Shown here: one piece after another, positions 16,266 to 25,551 of the stretch
Numbering within the stretch: position 1 is the stretch's first letter
Layout of the letters: the number at the start of each line of letters is the position of its first letter
From: a virus
Strand: one strand, 5' to 3'
Virus record (IMG/VR): IMGVR_UViG_3300002835_000377
Location: 1 to 43,091 of that record
Length of the DNA: 43,091 nt
Made by a program: the position numbers and the translations under genes
The notes under the pieces: model-generated
Databases searched by the model: none
The model's input: the letters and a program-made list of their open reading frames with translations, nothing else
Told to the model about the DNA's origin: nothing

Positions 16266-17173
16266 AAATATATACAAAATTAGTCATAGACATGGCAACA
16301 GACGAGATTCTTGAACAAGAATCTTTTGAGTATAATGGCCCAATTGCACAGTGCGGATCATCAGGTGGTGGTGGTGGAGGTAGTCAACCAGCAAACACTA
16401 CAAATGTTCAAACAATAAGAGAAGCACCAGAAATAGAAGCTAGAAGATTAGGTTTAATGGATCAAGCTGCAATGACTGCAAGTCAACCTATAGGATTACC
16501 TGCATTTCAAGTAGCTCAATTATCTCAAGCCGAAAGAGGAGCTGGAGCATTAGCCCAACAAACTGGAGCGGGAATTTCATCTATTCAAGGGGCACAACAA
16601 GCAGCGTCGTTAGATCCATCTTCTGCTCAGTTTCAAAGATTTTTAAATCCATATAATCAATTTGTACTTGATGAAATTAATAGACAATCACAACAAGCAC
16701 AAAATCAATTACAAGCTAAATCAGTTGCAGAAGGAGCTTTTGGTGGTGGTCGACAAGCAATTGCTGCTGGTGAATTTGAGAGAGCACGACTTGGTAAAAT
16801 TGGTGAGGCACAATTTGCTGGATTTGGACAAGCGTTACAAGGATTTCAAGCTAATCAGGCATTACAAGCACAAACAGGATTACAAGCTGGACAATTACTC
16901 GGTCAAGCACAAACTCAAGACATACAAAATTTAATGGCAACAGGTGGAACACAAAGAGCAGTAGAACAAGCCACTCTAGAAGCACAGAGACAAACAGACG
17001 TTCAAGCAGCAACAGATCCATATCAAAGATTATCTTTTCTATCAGACATTCAAAGGGGCGTACCTTCTTCTCAACAAACTGTATCACAAGGTTTTGCACC
17101 ACAAACATCTCCTCTTGGTCAAGCGGTTGGAACAGGTATTGCAGCTTATTCAGTCTTTAACCCTAAATCATAG
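16262..17173 (+). CDS. Internal virion/ejection-type protein, Gln/Ala-rich
   Basis: A 303-aa protein with a GSSGGGGGGSQPANTTN linker after a short N-terminal strand region, then a long helical domain full of Gln and Ala (AGALAQQTGAGISSIQGAQQ; FQALQ- and QAQ-type repeats from residue 150). Ends QAVGTGIAAYSVFN, a hydrophobic tail. Such helix-rich Q/A proteins are typical core/ejection proteins of podoviruses. Function inferred from composition and position. Confidence 0.6.
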   Translation: MKIYTKLVIDMATDEILEQESFEYNGPIAQCGSSGGGGGGSQPANTTNVQTIREAPEIEARRLGLMDQAAMTASQPIGLPAFQVAQLSQAERGAGALAQQTGAGISSIQGAQQAASLDPSSAQFQRFLNPYNQFVLDEINRQSQQAQNQLQAKSVAEGAFGGGRQAIAAGEFERARLGKIGEAQFAGFGQALQGFQANQALQAQTGLQAGQLLGQAQTQDIQNLMATGGTQRAVEQATLEAQRQTDVQAATDPYQRLSFLSDIQRGVPSSQQTVSQGFAPQTSPLGQAVGTGIAAYSVFNPKS

Positions 17174-17184
17174 GAGCACGGACC

Positions 17185-18945
17185 ATGGTTCCTATTCACA
17201 GAAGAAAACTAGTAGTTCAAAAAGCACAACAAGGAAAACTATTTGAAATACCTAAATCACCTTTGACAAAAGAAGGATTTACACAATCTCTTAAGGCTGT
17301 CGGACCACGGACACTTGCTAGTTTGCGAAGTCCTTTTGGAATAGCAAGTTTAATTGCTGGGGCTGGTGGATTAGATTATCTAACAAGTGAAAGAGGTGAG
17401 TTAAAGCAAAAAAGAGATGATTTAATTTATCAATTAGGAAGAGGTGCAAGAGAGAAAAAAGCAGAAGCATTTATTGCATCAGAAACAGGACCTGCAATAC
17501 CAGGTTCTGATTTAGAGTTACGTCGAAAAGCAGATTTAGAAAGAGAAGCTATGGGTGATGTAGGTCAATACGATAGAAACGTTCAAAACGTACAACCACC
17601 AACGGTTACTGGAAGACCTTTTGGTGAAAATCCAGTTCAAGCCGGAGTTGATGCACAAAAAAACACTTTAAAAAATGCTGATGCGGCTGTTCGTAATTTA
17701 GAACAACAAGCAGCAAGAGAAGGTCGATTAGGTCAATTAAAAGAAGTTAAAGATTTAGTTAAAGATATAATGGGTGAAGAGGGTTATGATAAAGCAGGTA
17801 ACTTATTATTACTTCAGCTTGCAGCTAATTTAGTGTCTGGAAGAACCGATAAACCAGGCTTTGGTGGTTTTTTAGATGTATTAGGACAAGCTGGTCAGAA
17901 AGTAATTCCAATGGCTATAGCATTAGACAGAGAAAGACAAAAAGATGAATTAGATTTAACTAAGGCTTTAATCACTACAATGGGCAAAAGAGAAAAAATT
18001 AAAATTGAAGAACCTAAATATAGAGGAATTATTACGGATGCAGTAACTGGCGAAGATAAAATAGTTTTTTTAAGTCCGACAGAGGAGGGTAGATATATTG
18101 CATACGATAATATTAAAGGACAACCAATACAGTATTCAATAGATCCTTCAAAAATAAAATCACTTTTAGCAAAAGAAGAAGATTTAAAATTAAAAGATAA
18201 GTTTCTTTCACAATATAAATCACAGGCTTTAGGAGCAAAAGTAACAAAATCTGTTTTAGAAATAGGTGCACAAAATCCAAATCTATTAGGTTTTACCGGA
18301 GGTTGGAATCTATTATTAGGAAGAGCAATGGATCAAACGAAACAAATTTATGGGGGCAAAGATTATGTTGAAGCAATACAAAATATGGTAGGCGAATTAA
18401 AAAATGATTTACCAACTGCTATAGATTCAACAAAATCTGCTTTAAATTCTGAAGAAGCAGCAGCAGGATTAAAGTATGTGAATGAAAATATTTTTGGAGA
18501 AATTCAAAAAAACATTCCTTTATTACAATCAGACAATGAAACTCTTAGAAATCAAGCTTTATTAAAAACTTATGGGTTGATTGCAACATATTCATTAGCA
18601 CAATCCTTAAAAGACAAAGATCGATTAGCCGTTTCAGACGTTAAAGCAGCTGAGAAACAATTAGGTGATTTAATAACTTATGTTCCCTTTGTTAACAGGT
18701 CTCCTAAAGAAATACTTTCATCTTATCAGGTTTTAAATCAACAATTTGAATCTGGATTAAAAAATACAAAACAACAAGCAACACGTTTAGGATTAGATTT
18801 AAGCGGAGTTGACGCAGATTACGATCGAAAGTTTGGTATTCAAAACATTACACAAAAAATTATTGAAGATACTACTAAGAGCAATCAAAATAACTTTAGT
18901 AAAATATTTTCAAGAGATGCAATAGATGGAGCTTTATTAAAATGA
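17185..18945 (+). CDS. Internal virion/ejection-type protein, 586 aa
   Basis: TAGGAG lies 8 bases before the ATG. N-terminus basic (IHRRKLVVQKAQQGKLF) with a short apolar stretch FGIASLIAGAGGLDYL. Residues about 65-200 are charged helices; the rest is mixed with GFTGGWNLLLGRAMDQ and long helices. No enzyme motif. Long helical, moderately basic proteins in this slot usually form the core that is ejected to build the trans-envelope channel. ATGA overlap with the next gene. Confidence 0.6.
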   Translation: MVPIHRRKLVVQKAQQGKLFEIPKSPLTKEGFTQSLKAVGPRTLASLRSPFGIASLIAGAGGLDYLTSERGELKQKRDDLIYQLGRGAREKKAEAFIASETGPAIPGSDLELRRKADLEREAMGDVGQYDRNVQNVQPPTVTGRPFGENPVQAGVDAQKNTLKNADAAVRNLEQQAAREGRLGQLKEVKDLVKDIMGEEGYDKAGNLLLLQLAANLVSGRTDKPGFGGFLDVLGQAGQKVIPMAIALDRERQKDELDLTKALITTMGKREKIKIEEPKYRGIITDAVTGEDKIVFLSPTEEGRYIAYDNIKGQPIQYSIDPSKIKSLLAKEEDLKLKDKFLSQYKSQALGAKVTKSVLEIGAQNPNLLGFTGGWNLLLGRAMDQTKQIYGGKDYVEAIQNMVGELKNDLPTAIDSTKSALNSEEAAAGLKYVNENIFGEIQKNIPLLQSDNETLRNQALLKTYGLIATYSLAQSLKDKDRLAVSDVKAAEKQLGDLITYVPFVNRSPKEILSSYQVLNQQFESGLKNTKQQATRLGLDLSGVDADYDRKFGIQNITQKIIEDTTKSNQNNFSKIFSRDAIDGALLK

Positions 18946-21839
18946 CATTAGAAGAAATACAAGAACTTTTAAATACAAATCAAATTGATTTGCGTAAATT
19001 AGATGGTGAAAGATTATCTATATTGGATGGTTTACAAAAAAAAGGTGAACTTCAGACAAGACCTATAAAAGATATATTGGGAGATCAAACAAGAGTAGCA
19101 AATGAATTAGCTCAACAAAAAACCGCAGAGTATGATCCTATACGTGCTAAAACTGGAGATATTTTAAACAGAGACACAGTACAAGCTGTTTTTGATATCG
19201 GAGCTTTTGGAGCTCAGCTTTTAATGGATAGAACAAGACTTGCAAAGATTGTTGCAAATCCAACTAAATATGCTTCACTAATATCTAAATTAAAACCAGA
19301 AGCATTTACTAAAACTTCTAATAATCAATTTTCAAATGCTTTAATGAACATTGATAGAATTGGAGGATTGGATCCTAGTAAACCAATAGGAGCTATTCTT
19401 AGACCAGTAGTTGCAGGGACCTTAGGATATACTGCTGGAGGACAAGCTTACGATATAGCAGATGAGATAATTAGAGCAAAAGAAGGAATAGAGACAACAG
19501 GTTACAAAGGTAAAGACACTAGTGCTAATCCATTTCTTCAAGCAGCAGATGATTTAGCAACTGGTTTAGCTTGGAGTGCTGGAGCAGAATTATTAGCCCC
19601 TATTGCTTTTGGTGCAGGAAAATTAACAAGACAGTTTTTAGGACTTGAGGGTGATTATGCAAAAAAAATAAAACAATTAGCAGAAACTAATGGATTAGAG
19701 GCATCTGCTTTTGAAGCAGCAGATCCTAATACAATTGGTGGTAGAATTTTAACTGGTTTTAATAAAGTATTTGGACAAATTCCTTTTGTAGGTTTAGCAG
19801 TAGAACAGGCTAAACAAAAAAGAGTTGCAGCTTTTGCACAAAAATTTGAAGATATATTTAACTTTCAACCTAACATGCACTTAGCTCAACTTGCGTCTGT
19901 ATCGGACAATGTAGCTGGACAAATGCAAAAAAATTATCAAAATTTTAGAAACATGGCAGATGTTCGTTACACATTGTTTAGACAAATGTCTAATCAATTT
20001 GGAGATCCAATGATTATACCAATGAATCATCAAAGACAATTTTATAATTATATTAAGGCAAGTGACAATTCTCCTGTCGAATTTAAATTAACAATGGACA
20101 ATGAATTATTGCAGACTCCAATTGGTAGATTTATGAATTCCTATGAAAATTTATTAAAAGCTAATAGATTAATTTCTCCAAATGAATATTTAGACATGAG
20201 AAGACTATTAAATAATGCTGTAGCCAGATCTCCGAATAACTTAGAATTAATTAATGTATATAGAGAATTGACAACAAGAATGGAAAAAGACTTTGCAAGT
20301 ATAAGCTTAGATCCTACATCTGAAGTTTTTTTAAAATACACGCCACCTAATAAAGCCATTGCAGATCAAGTAATAGATGCTACGCAACCAGTAAAAACTA
20401 CAGTAGGAGCCATTTCTGGTGCTGGTGGTCAAAAATTAAATCAAGAAGCTGTATTGAGGTTAAAAAGCCAATTAGATGAAGCTAATAAATTTTATTCAGA
20501 AAACATTATTTCTTTTGAATCACCTTTAGCAGATAAAATAAGAACTAATTTTGGTAAGAATTTATTTACAGATAAACAAATAGCTGGTTTTTTTGAATCA
20601 GGAAATAAAAATGCAGATCAACTTGCAAAAACAGTTGCTGACAATATTTTTATGTCTTCTGCAAATAAACAAAGCTTTGATGCTGTGACTGATTTACAAA
20701 AATTAGTACAAGCTGATGTTTATAAAATAAATCCAAAAACAGGTGACTACACGTTTGTTGCTAAAGGTACACCCGATGGTAATGCTACTTTAAAAAGATT
20801 ACACGCTGCTTACTTGTCTGACGCATATCAAAAATCTTTTGTAAAAGCATCAAGTGAAGAAAATTTTATTCAAGATTTGATTGGCAGAGAAAGAACTTAT
20901 CAAGAAGCAAGATTACCAGCACAAATGATTTCTGATATGAAGTTACCAAAAGGAGAAAGTATTTCTCAATATATTAGAGGCAATGTTCAATTTGATCCAG
21001 ACACATTTAGAAAATTAGTTTTACCTTCTGGTGAATACGCTAAAAAATTTGAAATGATTTTAGGACCTGAACAAGGTAAGAAAATGGTTAAAGAAGTAGA
21101 AGATTTAATAGGTTATATTTCTGCTTTAAATAAAATTGAAGTGCCATCAAGTTCTACCTTCTTAGCAAGAAGATTAATACTTACAGGCGGATCTGTAGGT
21201 TTATTGGGAGGTATGTATGGTATGGACGCCCTAGGAGTAATTCCATTATTAGCTTTAGGTTTTTATACGAATAAATTCTTTGTAAGTCCTGAAAGATTAA
21301 AAGCAATAAATAGTTCGTTTAAAACTTATTTAGAAGCCGCTGAAACAGGAGATAAAGTACTAGGAGAAGCAGCAATGCGCAGATCAATTGTAAAAATATT
21401 AAACGTTTTATCAAATGATTATCCAAATGATCCTAGAAAATTTGGTAGTAAAAATATATCAACAAAAGAATTATTAGAAAAATTAACTAACGATAGATAT
21501 ATTCCGGACGATTTAAAAGGACTGCATATAGATCCAAAACAAAAAGAAAGATTATTCGCTTCCGTTCCTGACAATATGTTAGGTAAAGTTCTACCTCCTC
21601 CAGAAATAGATGATTTGTTTAGACCAATTGGTGGAGCACCAAGAAATGATGAGGAAGAACAAATGATGAGAGAAGCAACAAGACAAGCTCCTCCAGGACC
21701 ACTACAAGCTGCATTACCAAGATTACCAGGTATTGTGCCTTTAGCTCAACAACAACCAGTAAACGCACAAAGATTTGCCGCAGCTTTTCCAACTGATACT
21801 TTAGGAATATTAGCAGCTCAAGGGAGAGAAAATGTATAA
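18942..21839 (+). CDS. Large internal virion/ejection-type protein, 965 aa
   Basis: The largest gene in the window. Mostly alpha-helical with many Gln, Asn and Lys; hydrophobic stretches include GAILRPVVAGTLGYTAGG and, near residues 745-785, LTGGSVGLLGGMYGMDAL and GVIPLLALGFYTN, which could span a membrane. C-terminus Pro/Ala-rich (QAPPGPLQAALPRLPGIVPL). No lytic transglycosylase ExxS-type motif was recognised by eye. Its size and place match the channel-forming ejection protein of podoviruses. Overlaps the next gene by 8 bases. Confidence 0.6.
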   Translation: MTLEEIQELLNTNQIDLRKLDGERLSILDGLQKKGELQTRPIKDILGDQTRVANELAQQKTAEYDPIRAKTGDILNRDTVQAVFDIGAFGAQLLMDRTRLAKIVANPTKYASLISKLKPEAFTKTSNNQFSNALMNIDRIGGLDPSKPIGAILRPVVAGTLGYTAGGQAYDIADEIIRAKEGIETTGYKGKDTSANPFLQAADDLATGLAWSAGAELLAPIAFGAGKLTRQFLGLEGDYAKKIKQLAETNGLEASAFEAADPNTIGGRILTGFNKVFGQIPFVGLAVEQAKQKRVAAFAQKFEDIFNFQPNMHLAQLASVSDNVAGQMQKNYQNFRNMADVRYTLFRQMSNQFGDPMIIPMNHQRQFYNYIKASDNSPVEFKLTMDNELLQTPIGRFMNSYENLLKANRLISPNEYLDMRRLLNNAVARSPNNLELINVYRELTTRMEKDFASISLDPTSEVFLKYTPPNKAIADQVIDATQPVKTTVGAISGAGGQKLNQEAVLRLKSQLDEANKFYSENIISFESPLADKIRTNFGKNLFTDKQIAGFFESGNKNADQLAKTVADNIFMSSANKQSFDAVTDLQKLVQADVYKINPKTGDYTFVAKGTPDGNATLKRLHAAYLSDAYQKSFVKASSEENFIQDLIGRERTYQEARLPAQMISDMKLPKGESISQYIRGNVQFDPDTFRKLVLPSGEYAKKFEMILGPEQGKKMVKEVEDLIGYISALNKIEVPSSSTFLARRLILTGGSVGLLGGMYGMDALGVIPLLALGFYTNKFFVSPERLKAINSSFKTYLEAAETGDKVLGEAAMRRSIVKILNVLSNDYPNDPRKFGSKNISTKELLEKLTNDRYIPDDLKGLHIDPKQKERLFASVPDNMLGKVLPPPEIDDLFRPIGGAPRNDEEEQMMREATRQAPPGPLQAALPRLPGIVPLAQQQPVNAQRFAAAFPTDTLGILAAQGRENV

Positions 21840-22038
21840 AAACGGCAAGACAGCTTTAACTAGAATTGAGGAACATGAAAAGCTTTGCAGAATAATGCAA
21901 AGAGAAACGTTTAAAAAAATTGATCAATTGCACGAAAGAATCGTTAGATTAGAAAGAGTAATCATGGTATCTGCAGGCATAGTCATTGCAGCTATGGGTA
22001 GTATAATTGTTACTTTACTTACGGCTGTAATAAAGTAA
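21832..22038 (+). CDS. Coiled-coil plus C-terminal membrane segment, holin candidate
   Basis: A 68-aa protein: residues 8-42 are charged helix with heptad spacing (RIEEHEKLCRIM, IDQLHERIVRLERV), followed by an apolar MVSAGIVIAAMGSIIVTLLT segment (about 45-64). This coiled-coil-then-TM design resembles XhlA-type holin-associated proteins. It ends the virion module and precedes replication genes. No endolysin is seen nearby, so a lysis role is a guess. Confidence 0.55.
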   Translation: MYKNGKTALTRIEEHEKLCRIMQRETFKKIDQLHERIVRLERVIMVSAGIVIAAMGSIIVTLLTAVIK

Positions 22039-22047
22039 TAAGTAAGT

Positions 22048-22746
22048 GTGTTAATTAAAAAATACGATTATTTAAAATACGACAGAGACACTCAAGAGAG
22101 TGGTAGAACATACGTCGTTAATGGAACAAAGATACCTTCAGTCACAACTATATTGTCTAAAACAAAAGACAGAACTAATCTTGATAAATGGATAAAAAGA
22201 GTTGGAAACGAAGAGGCAGAAAGAATCAAACAAGAAGCATCTAAAGTTGGAACTGAGATGCATAAATATTTAGAAAAATATATTGAAGGCACTAATTACA
22301 TATCCATGACTCCTGAGGGACAAAAAGCAAAAGACATGGCCAATATGATCATTAAAGAAGGATTAAAAAATGTTAAAGAGGCATGGGGATCTGAAACTAA
22401 TTTAAGATACGAAGATCTGTATGCAGGAACAACAGATTTAATAGGTATCTATAAAGACAAACCAGCTATCATTGATTTTAAACAAACTAATAAACCAAAA
22501 AGAATTGAATGGATTGAAGATTATTTTTTACAATTAGCTGCTTATGCTGAGGCACACGGTAAACATTACGGTGAAATAGAGGGTGGAGTAGTTTTAATGT
22601 GTTCAAGAGACTTACAATTTCAATCGTTTGAAATATTTGGAGATCAAATGAAAATGTGGAAAGACAGATGGTGGAAGAAATTTGAAGACTATAAAGCTAT
22701 AGCCAAGTCCGAACAACCTCTCCCAGAGTCGCAGCCGACAATTTAA
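22048..22746 (+). CDS. PD-(D/E)XK nuclease, RecB/Cas4-like exonuclease
   Basis: A 232-aa protein starting with GTG (22048). Nuclease motifs in order: G-T-E-M-H72 helix, GTTD130LIG, IID143-F-K145Q, and Q162LAAYAEAHG, the RecB-family set for Mg-dependent DNA cleavage. An N-terminal VNGTKIPSVTTIL matches phage exonucleases of this group. It probably degrades or resects DNA for recombination or nucleotide recycling. Its last 50 bases overlap the end of the opposite-strand helicase gene. Confidence 0.8.
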   Translation: MLIKKYDYLKYDRDTQESGRTYVVNGTKIPSVTTILSKTKDRTNLDKWIKRVGNEEAERIKQEASKVGTEMHKYLEKYIEGTNYISMTPEGQKAKDMANMIIKEGLKNVKEAWGSETNLRYEDLYAGTTDLIGIYKDKPAIIDFKQTNKPKRIEWIEDYFLQLAAYAEAHGKHYGEIEGGVVLMCSRDLQFQSFEIFGDQMKMWKDRWWKKFEDYKAIAKSEQPLPESQPTI

Positions 22747-24121
22747 ATTTATTTTTTAAAGACGTTACAATTTTTTCATCAACACTATCTTCGGTTATTA
22801 AATCAATATAAGTTACTTTTTTAGTCTGACCAATTCGATGAGCTCTTTCTTCAGATTGCATTCTGTGTTCGGCATTAAAACTATTTGAATAGTAAATAAC
22901 TAATGTAGCCGATGTTAATGTTAGACCAAATCCTCCAGTAGATGGATTGGCGACAAAAAACCTACAGTTAGGATCATTCATGAATAAATCAATAGCCTTG
23001 CTTCTTTTTTCAGAGTTAACTGCACCGTAAAAATTAACAACGGACGACGGACCATAAATGTCGACAAGTTTGTTAGTTATCTCTTCAATATTGTAAACCC
23101 AGTTTGCCCAGATGATAATTTTTTCATCAGTGTCCTCTATAATTTCTAACAATGCATCTAATTTATTATTACTTAACTTTTGTATTTGACCAGATTCTCC
23201 AGAAAAGAAACCCGCTGTAATTTGATGAAGTCTAATAATTTCAGTTAATACATTATTAACAGTCATTCTATCTCCGTCTAAGTTTGCTATGGCTTCATCT
23301 CTTATTTCATTATAAACTTTTCTTTGTTCATCGGATAATTGTACAACACGTTTAGTATAGACTTTAGCAGGTAAGTCTAAACAATCTTCTTTCTTAACTC
23401 TATAAGAAAATGTTTTTAATTTTTGTTCTAGTTCTTCAAGATTTTTAAATCCTACTGGCACAGCAATTTGTCTATCTCCTGTAATGTGAACAATATCAAA
23501 TACACAATATCTATTTTTAAAAGCTACAAATGAATTGAATCCTAAGTGTTTAGGATCTAAAAAATCGCATTGAGTATATAAGTCTACAGGACTTTTGGTT
23601 ACCGGTGAACCTGTTAGAATTCTTCGATACTTAGAAATTTTTCTTAATTTTAAAAGATTTTTAGTTCGTTTAGCTCTATAGTTTTTAACAGTAGATGATT
23701 CGTCTACTGCTATTAAAGCATTGTGCTTCATTAAAAATTGTACTGCATATTGATAGCCTTTAATTGTAGATAAGGCTTCAATGTTCATAACAAATAATTT
23801 AAGTTTGTCACTTTGTTTTAGAATAAATTCTTTGCAAGTTTTTTCTTTTGTTGGTTTCCATAAATATGTTTCATAAGGAACATTTAAATGTTTAGGTATT
23901 TCATCATTAAACCATACCGTGTATACAGATTTAGTTGCTATAATTAGCGCAGCGTTAATATTATTTAATGTATACAAAACGCCAACATTATCTAACAGAA
24001 CTTTAGTTTTACCTGTACCCATTTCCATAAAGAAAGCATAGCTCTCCTTATCCCAAGAAAGCTCTAAAGCTTTACGTTGGTGTGCAAAGGGTTCAGTTTT
24101 AAAAATATATTTCGCTACCAC
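22697..24121 (-). CDS. SNF2-type DEAD/DEAH helicase (SF2 ATPase)
   Basis: A 474-aa minus-strand protein starting at GTG (24121). Motifs: Q-like FAHQRKAL, Walker A G-T-G-K-T (35-39), II D140-E-S-S, III LTGSP (169-173), V TGGFGLTLTSA and VI QSEERAHRIGQTKKV near the end. The R-x-x-R-I-G-Q motif is SNF2/Rad54-like. Such phage enzymes translocate on double-stranded DNA to remodel recombination or replication structures. It is the only large gene on the minus strand, convergent with the nuclease and divergent from the SSB-side genes. No Shine-Dalgarno is visible. Confidence 0.88.
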   Translation of the reverse strand: MVAKYIFKTEPFAHQRKALELSWDKESYAFFMEMGTGKTKVLLDNVGVLYTLNNINAALIIATKSVYTVWFNDEIPKHLNVPYETYLWKPTKEKTCKEFILKQSDKLKLFVMNIEALSTIKGYQYAVQFLMKHNALIAVDESSTVKNYRAKRTKNLLKLRKISKYRRILTGSPVTKSPVDLYTQCDFLDPKHLGFNSFVAFKNRYCVFDIVHITGDRQIAVPVGFKNLEELEQKLKTFSYRVKKEDCLDLPAKVYTKRVVQLSDEQRKVYNEIRDEAIANLDGDRMTVNNVLTEIIRLHQITAGFFSGESGQIQKLSNNKLDALLEIIEDTDEKIIIWANWVYNIEEITNKLVDIYGPSSVVNFYGAVNSEKRSKAIDLFMNDPNCRFFVANPSTGGFGLTLTSATLVIYYSNSFNAEHRMQSEERAHRIGQTKKVTYIDLITEDSVDEKIVTSLKNKFKLSAATLGEVVRTWL

Positions 24122-24131
24122 AAAATTTTGT

Positions 24132-24167
24132 TTGACATGTATTTATATTAGTTTAATAAGACGTCAA
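24132..24167. promoter_or_regulatory. Face-to-face promoter region between the helicase and the replication operon
   Basis: TTGACA (24132-24137) reads right; CGTCAA (24162-24167) is TTGACG reading left, so two -35-like boxes face each other across AT-rich DNA. Candidate -10 boxes: TAATAA (24154-24159, 16-bp spacer) rightward; TATAAA (complement of 24142-24147, short spacer) leftward. The helicase start lies only 11 bases from TTGACA, so its promoter must overlap the rightward one. -35 boxes are clear; the -10 assignment is weak. Confidence 0.45.
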
Positions 24168-24176
24168 GGAGAAAAA

Positions 24177-24725
24177 ATGGTAGCAACAAATACTCTTGAT
24201 GCACTACAAAGTGTGGATCAAGATAAAATGCAGACAATATCAAAATTGTGCCAAGATTTAAGAAAAACACAAAATGATATTGAAGAAAAAGAAGCTGAAG
24301 TAAAGAGGCTTATCGAAAAACAGACCCTTATATCATCTGAGCTAATTCCTAATTTAATGGCTGAGATGGATATATCAATGATTAAACTATCTGATGGGAC
24401 TATGGTTGAAGCAGTTCCAACATATAAAGCTTATATTACCAAAGCGAATCAACTTAAGGCATTTGATTGGCTGAGGAAAAATGGCTACGGAGATATCATT
24501 AAACACGATATTTCTGTTGAGTTTAGTATGGGTCAAGACGATAAGGCAAGAGAAGTGCTAGAACTTCTTAAATCTAAAGGCACAACTCCAATACAAAAGG
24601 AACATGTTCATCATATGACCTTATCCACGTTTGTAAAAGAACAAACTGAAAAAGGTATGGACGTTCCTGATGATTTATTCGGAGTGCATATTTCTAGCAA
24701 AACTAAACTAACCACTAAGGACTAA
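24177..24725 (+). CDS. Coiled-coil protein of the replication operon, 182 aa
   Basis: Start chosen at ATG 24177 because AAGGAG lies 5-6 bases upstream; an in-frame TTG at 24132 coincides with the -35 box. Residues about 12-58 form a charged coiled coil (LCQDLRKTQNDIEEKEAEVK), followed by MIKLSDGTMVEAVPTYKAYI and WLRKNGYGDIIKH, then EFSMGQDDKAREVLELLKSK. Proteins of this type precede SSB-like and primase genes in marine phages; role unknown. One base separates it from the next gene. Confidence 0.6.
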   Translation: MVATNTLDALQSVDQDKMQTISKLCQDLRKTQNDIEEKEAEVKRLIEKQTLISSELIPNLMAEMDISMIKLSDGTMVEAVPTYKAYITKANQLKAFDWLRKNGYGDIIKHDISVEFSMGQDDKAREVLELLKSKGTTPIQKEHVHHMTLSTFVKEQTEKGMDVPDDLFGVHISSKTKLTTKD

Positions 24726-24726
24726 A

Positions 24727-25551
24727 ATGCAAACACAAGTAAAAAAAGAAAAAACTGCAGTTATAGAAAAACCTACATTTAGTGTAGCTTCTATAATTGA
24801 TCAGTACGGTGATGCAGGACTTGAGAACGTCACAGCTAATCAAATGGCTATGCCGTTTATCAAATTAATTAGCGATGCATCTTATGAAAGAAGACCAGGG
24901 CACGAAAAACATATCGAAGGTGCGCAAACAGGAATGATTTGTAATTCTGTTACAAAAAAACTGTATGATGGTACAGCAGGTATATTAGTCGTTCCTTGTT
25001 ATTATAAGTTTGAATATATTGAATGGAAAGAGAGAGGAACCGGAGGTATAAATGCTCCTGTTAAAATCTACTCTGCTGATTCAGATATTGTATCTCAAAC
25101 AAAAAGAGATGCTCAAAATAGAGATAGACTACCAAATGGTAATTATCTTGAAGGAACAGCTTCTCACTTCGTTTTATTATTAAACGAAGATCAAAGTCCA
25201 AACACTACAGGATTAATAACTATGAGTAGAACTCAAGCTAAAAAATCTCGAAAGTGGAACTCTATGATGAGAGCTTTACCAAAAGTTAAAAACACAAAAG
25301 GTGATTTGGTATCTCAACCATCATTTAGTCAAGTCTATAAACTTACAACTGTTCAAGAATCAAACGGTAAAGGTCAATGGACGGGATGGGCTATTAATCA
25401 TGTTGGACAGGTATCAAATCAAAGTGCATTTAAATCTGCTGTTGATTTGTATGAAGCTTGTCGCAAAGGTGTGTCCGTAAGTTACGAAGACGATATGCCA
25501 GTAGCAACTGAAAATCAACCAAGTACAAAATCTGAATCAACTCCTTTCTAA
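24727..25551 (+). CDS. ssDNA-binding-like replication protein
   Basis: A 274-aa protein. Core strands include MPFIKLISDASYERRPGHE, GTAGILVVPCYYKFEYIEW and GTASHFVLLLNEDQ, with a mid basic segment QAKKSRKWNSMMRALPKVK. The C-terminus is polar and acidic and ends STPF, echoing the acidic PF tip of bacterial SSB and the aromatic tail of phage ssDNA-binding proteins. Position between a coiled-coil protein and the primase supports a role coating ssDNA or loading partners. Family membership is not proven. Stop overlaps the primase ATG (TAATG). Confidence 0.55.
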   Translation: MQTQVKKEKTAVIEKPTFSVASIIDQYGDAGLENVTANQMAMPFIKLISDASYERRPGHEKHIEGAQTGMICNSVTKKLYDGTAGILVVPCYYKFEYIEWKERGTGGINAPVKIYSADSDIVSQTKRDAQNRDRLPNGNYLEGTASHFVLLLNEDQSPNTTGLITMSRTQAKKSRKWNSMMRALPKVKNTKGDLVSQPSFSQVYKLTTVQESNGKGQWTGWAINHVGQVSNQSAFKSAVDLYEACRKGVSVSYEDDMPVATENQPSTKSESTPF

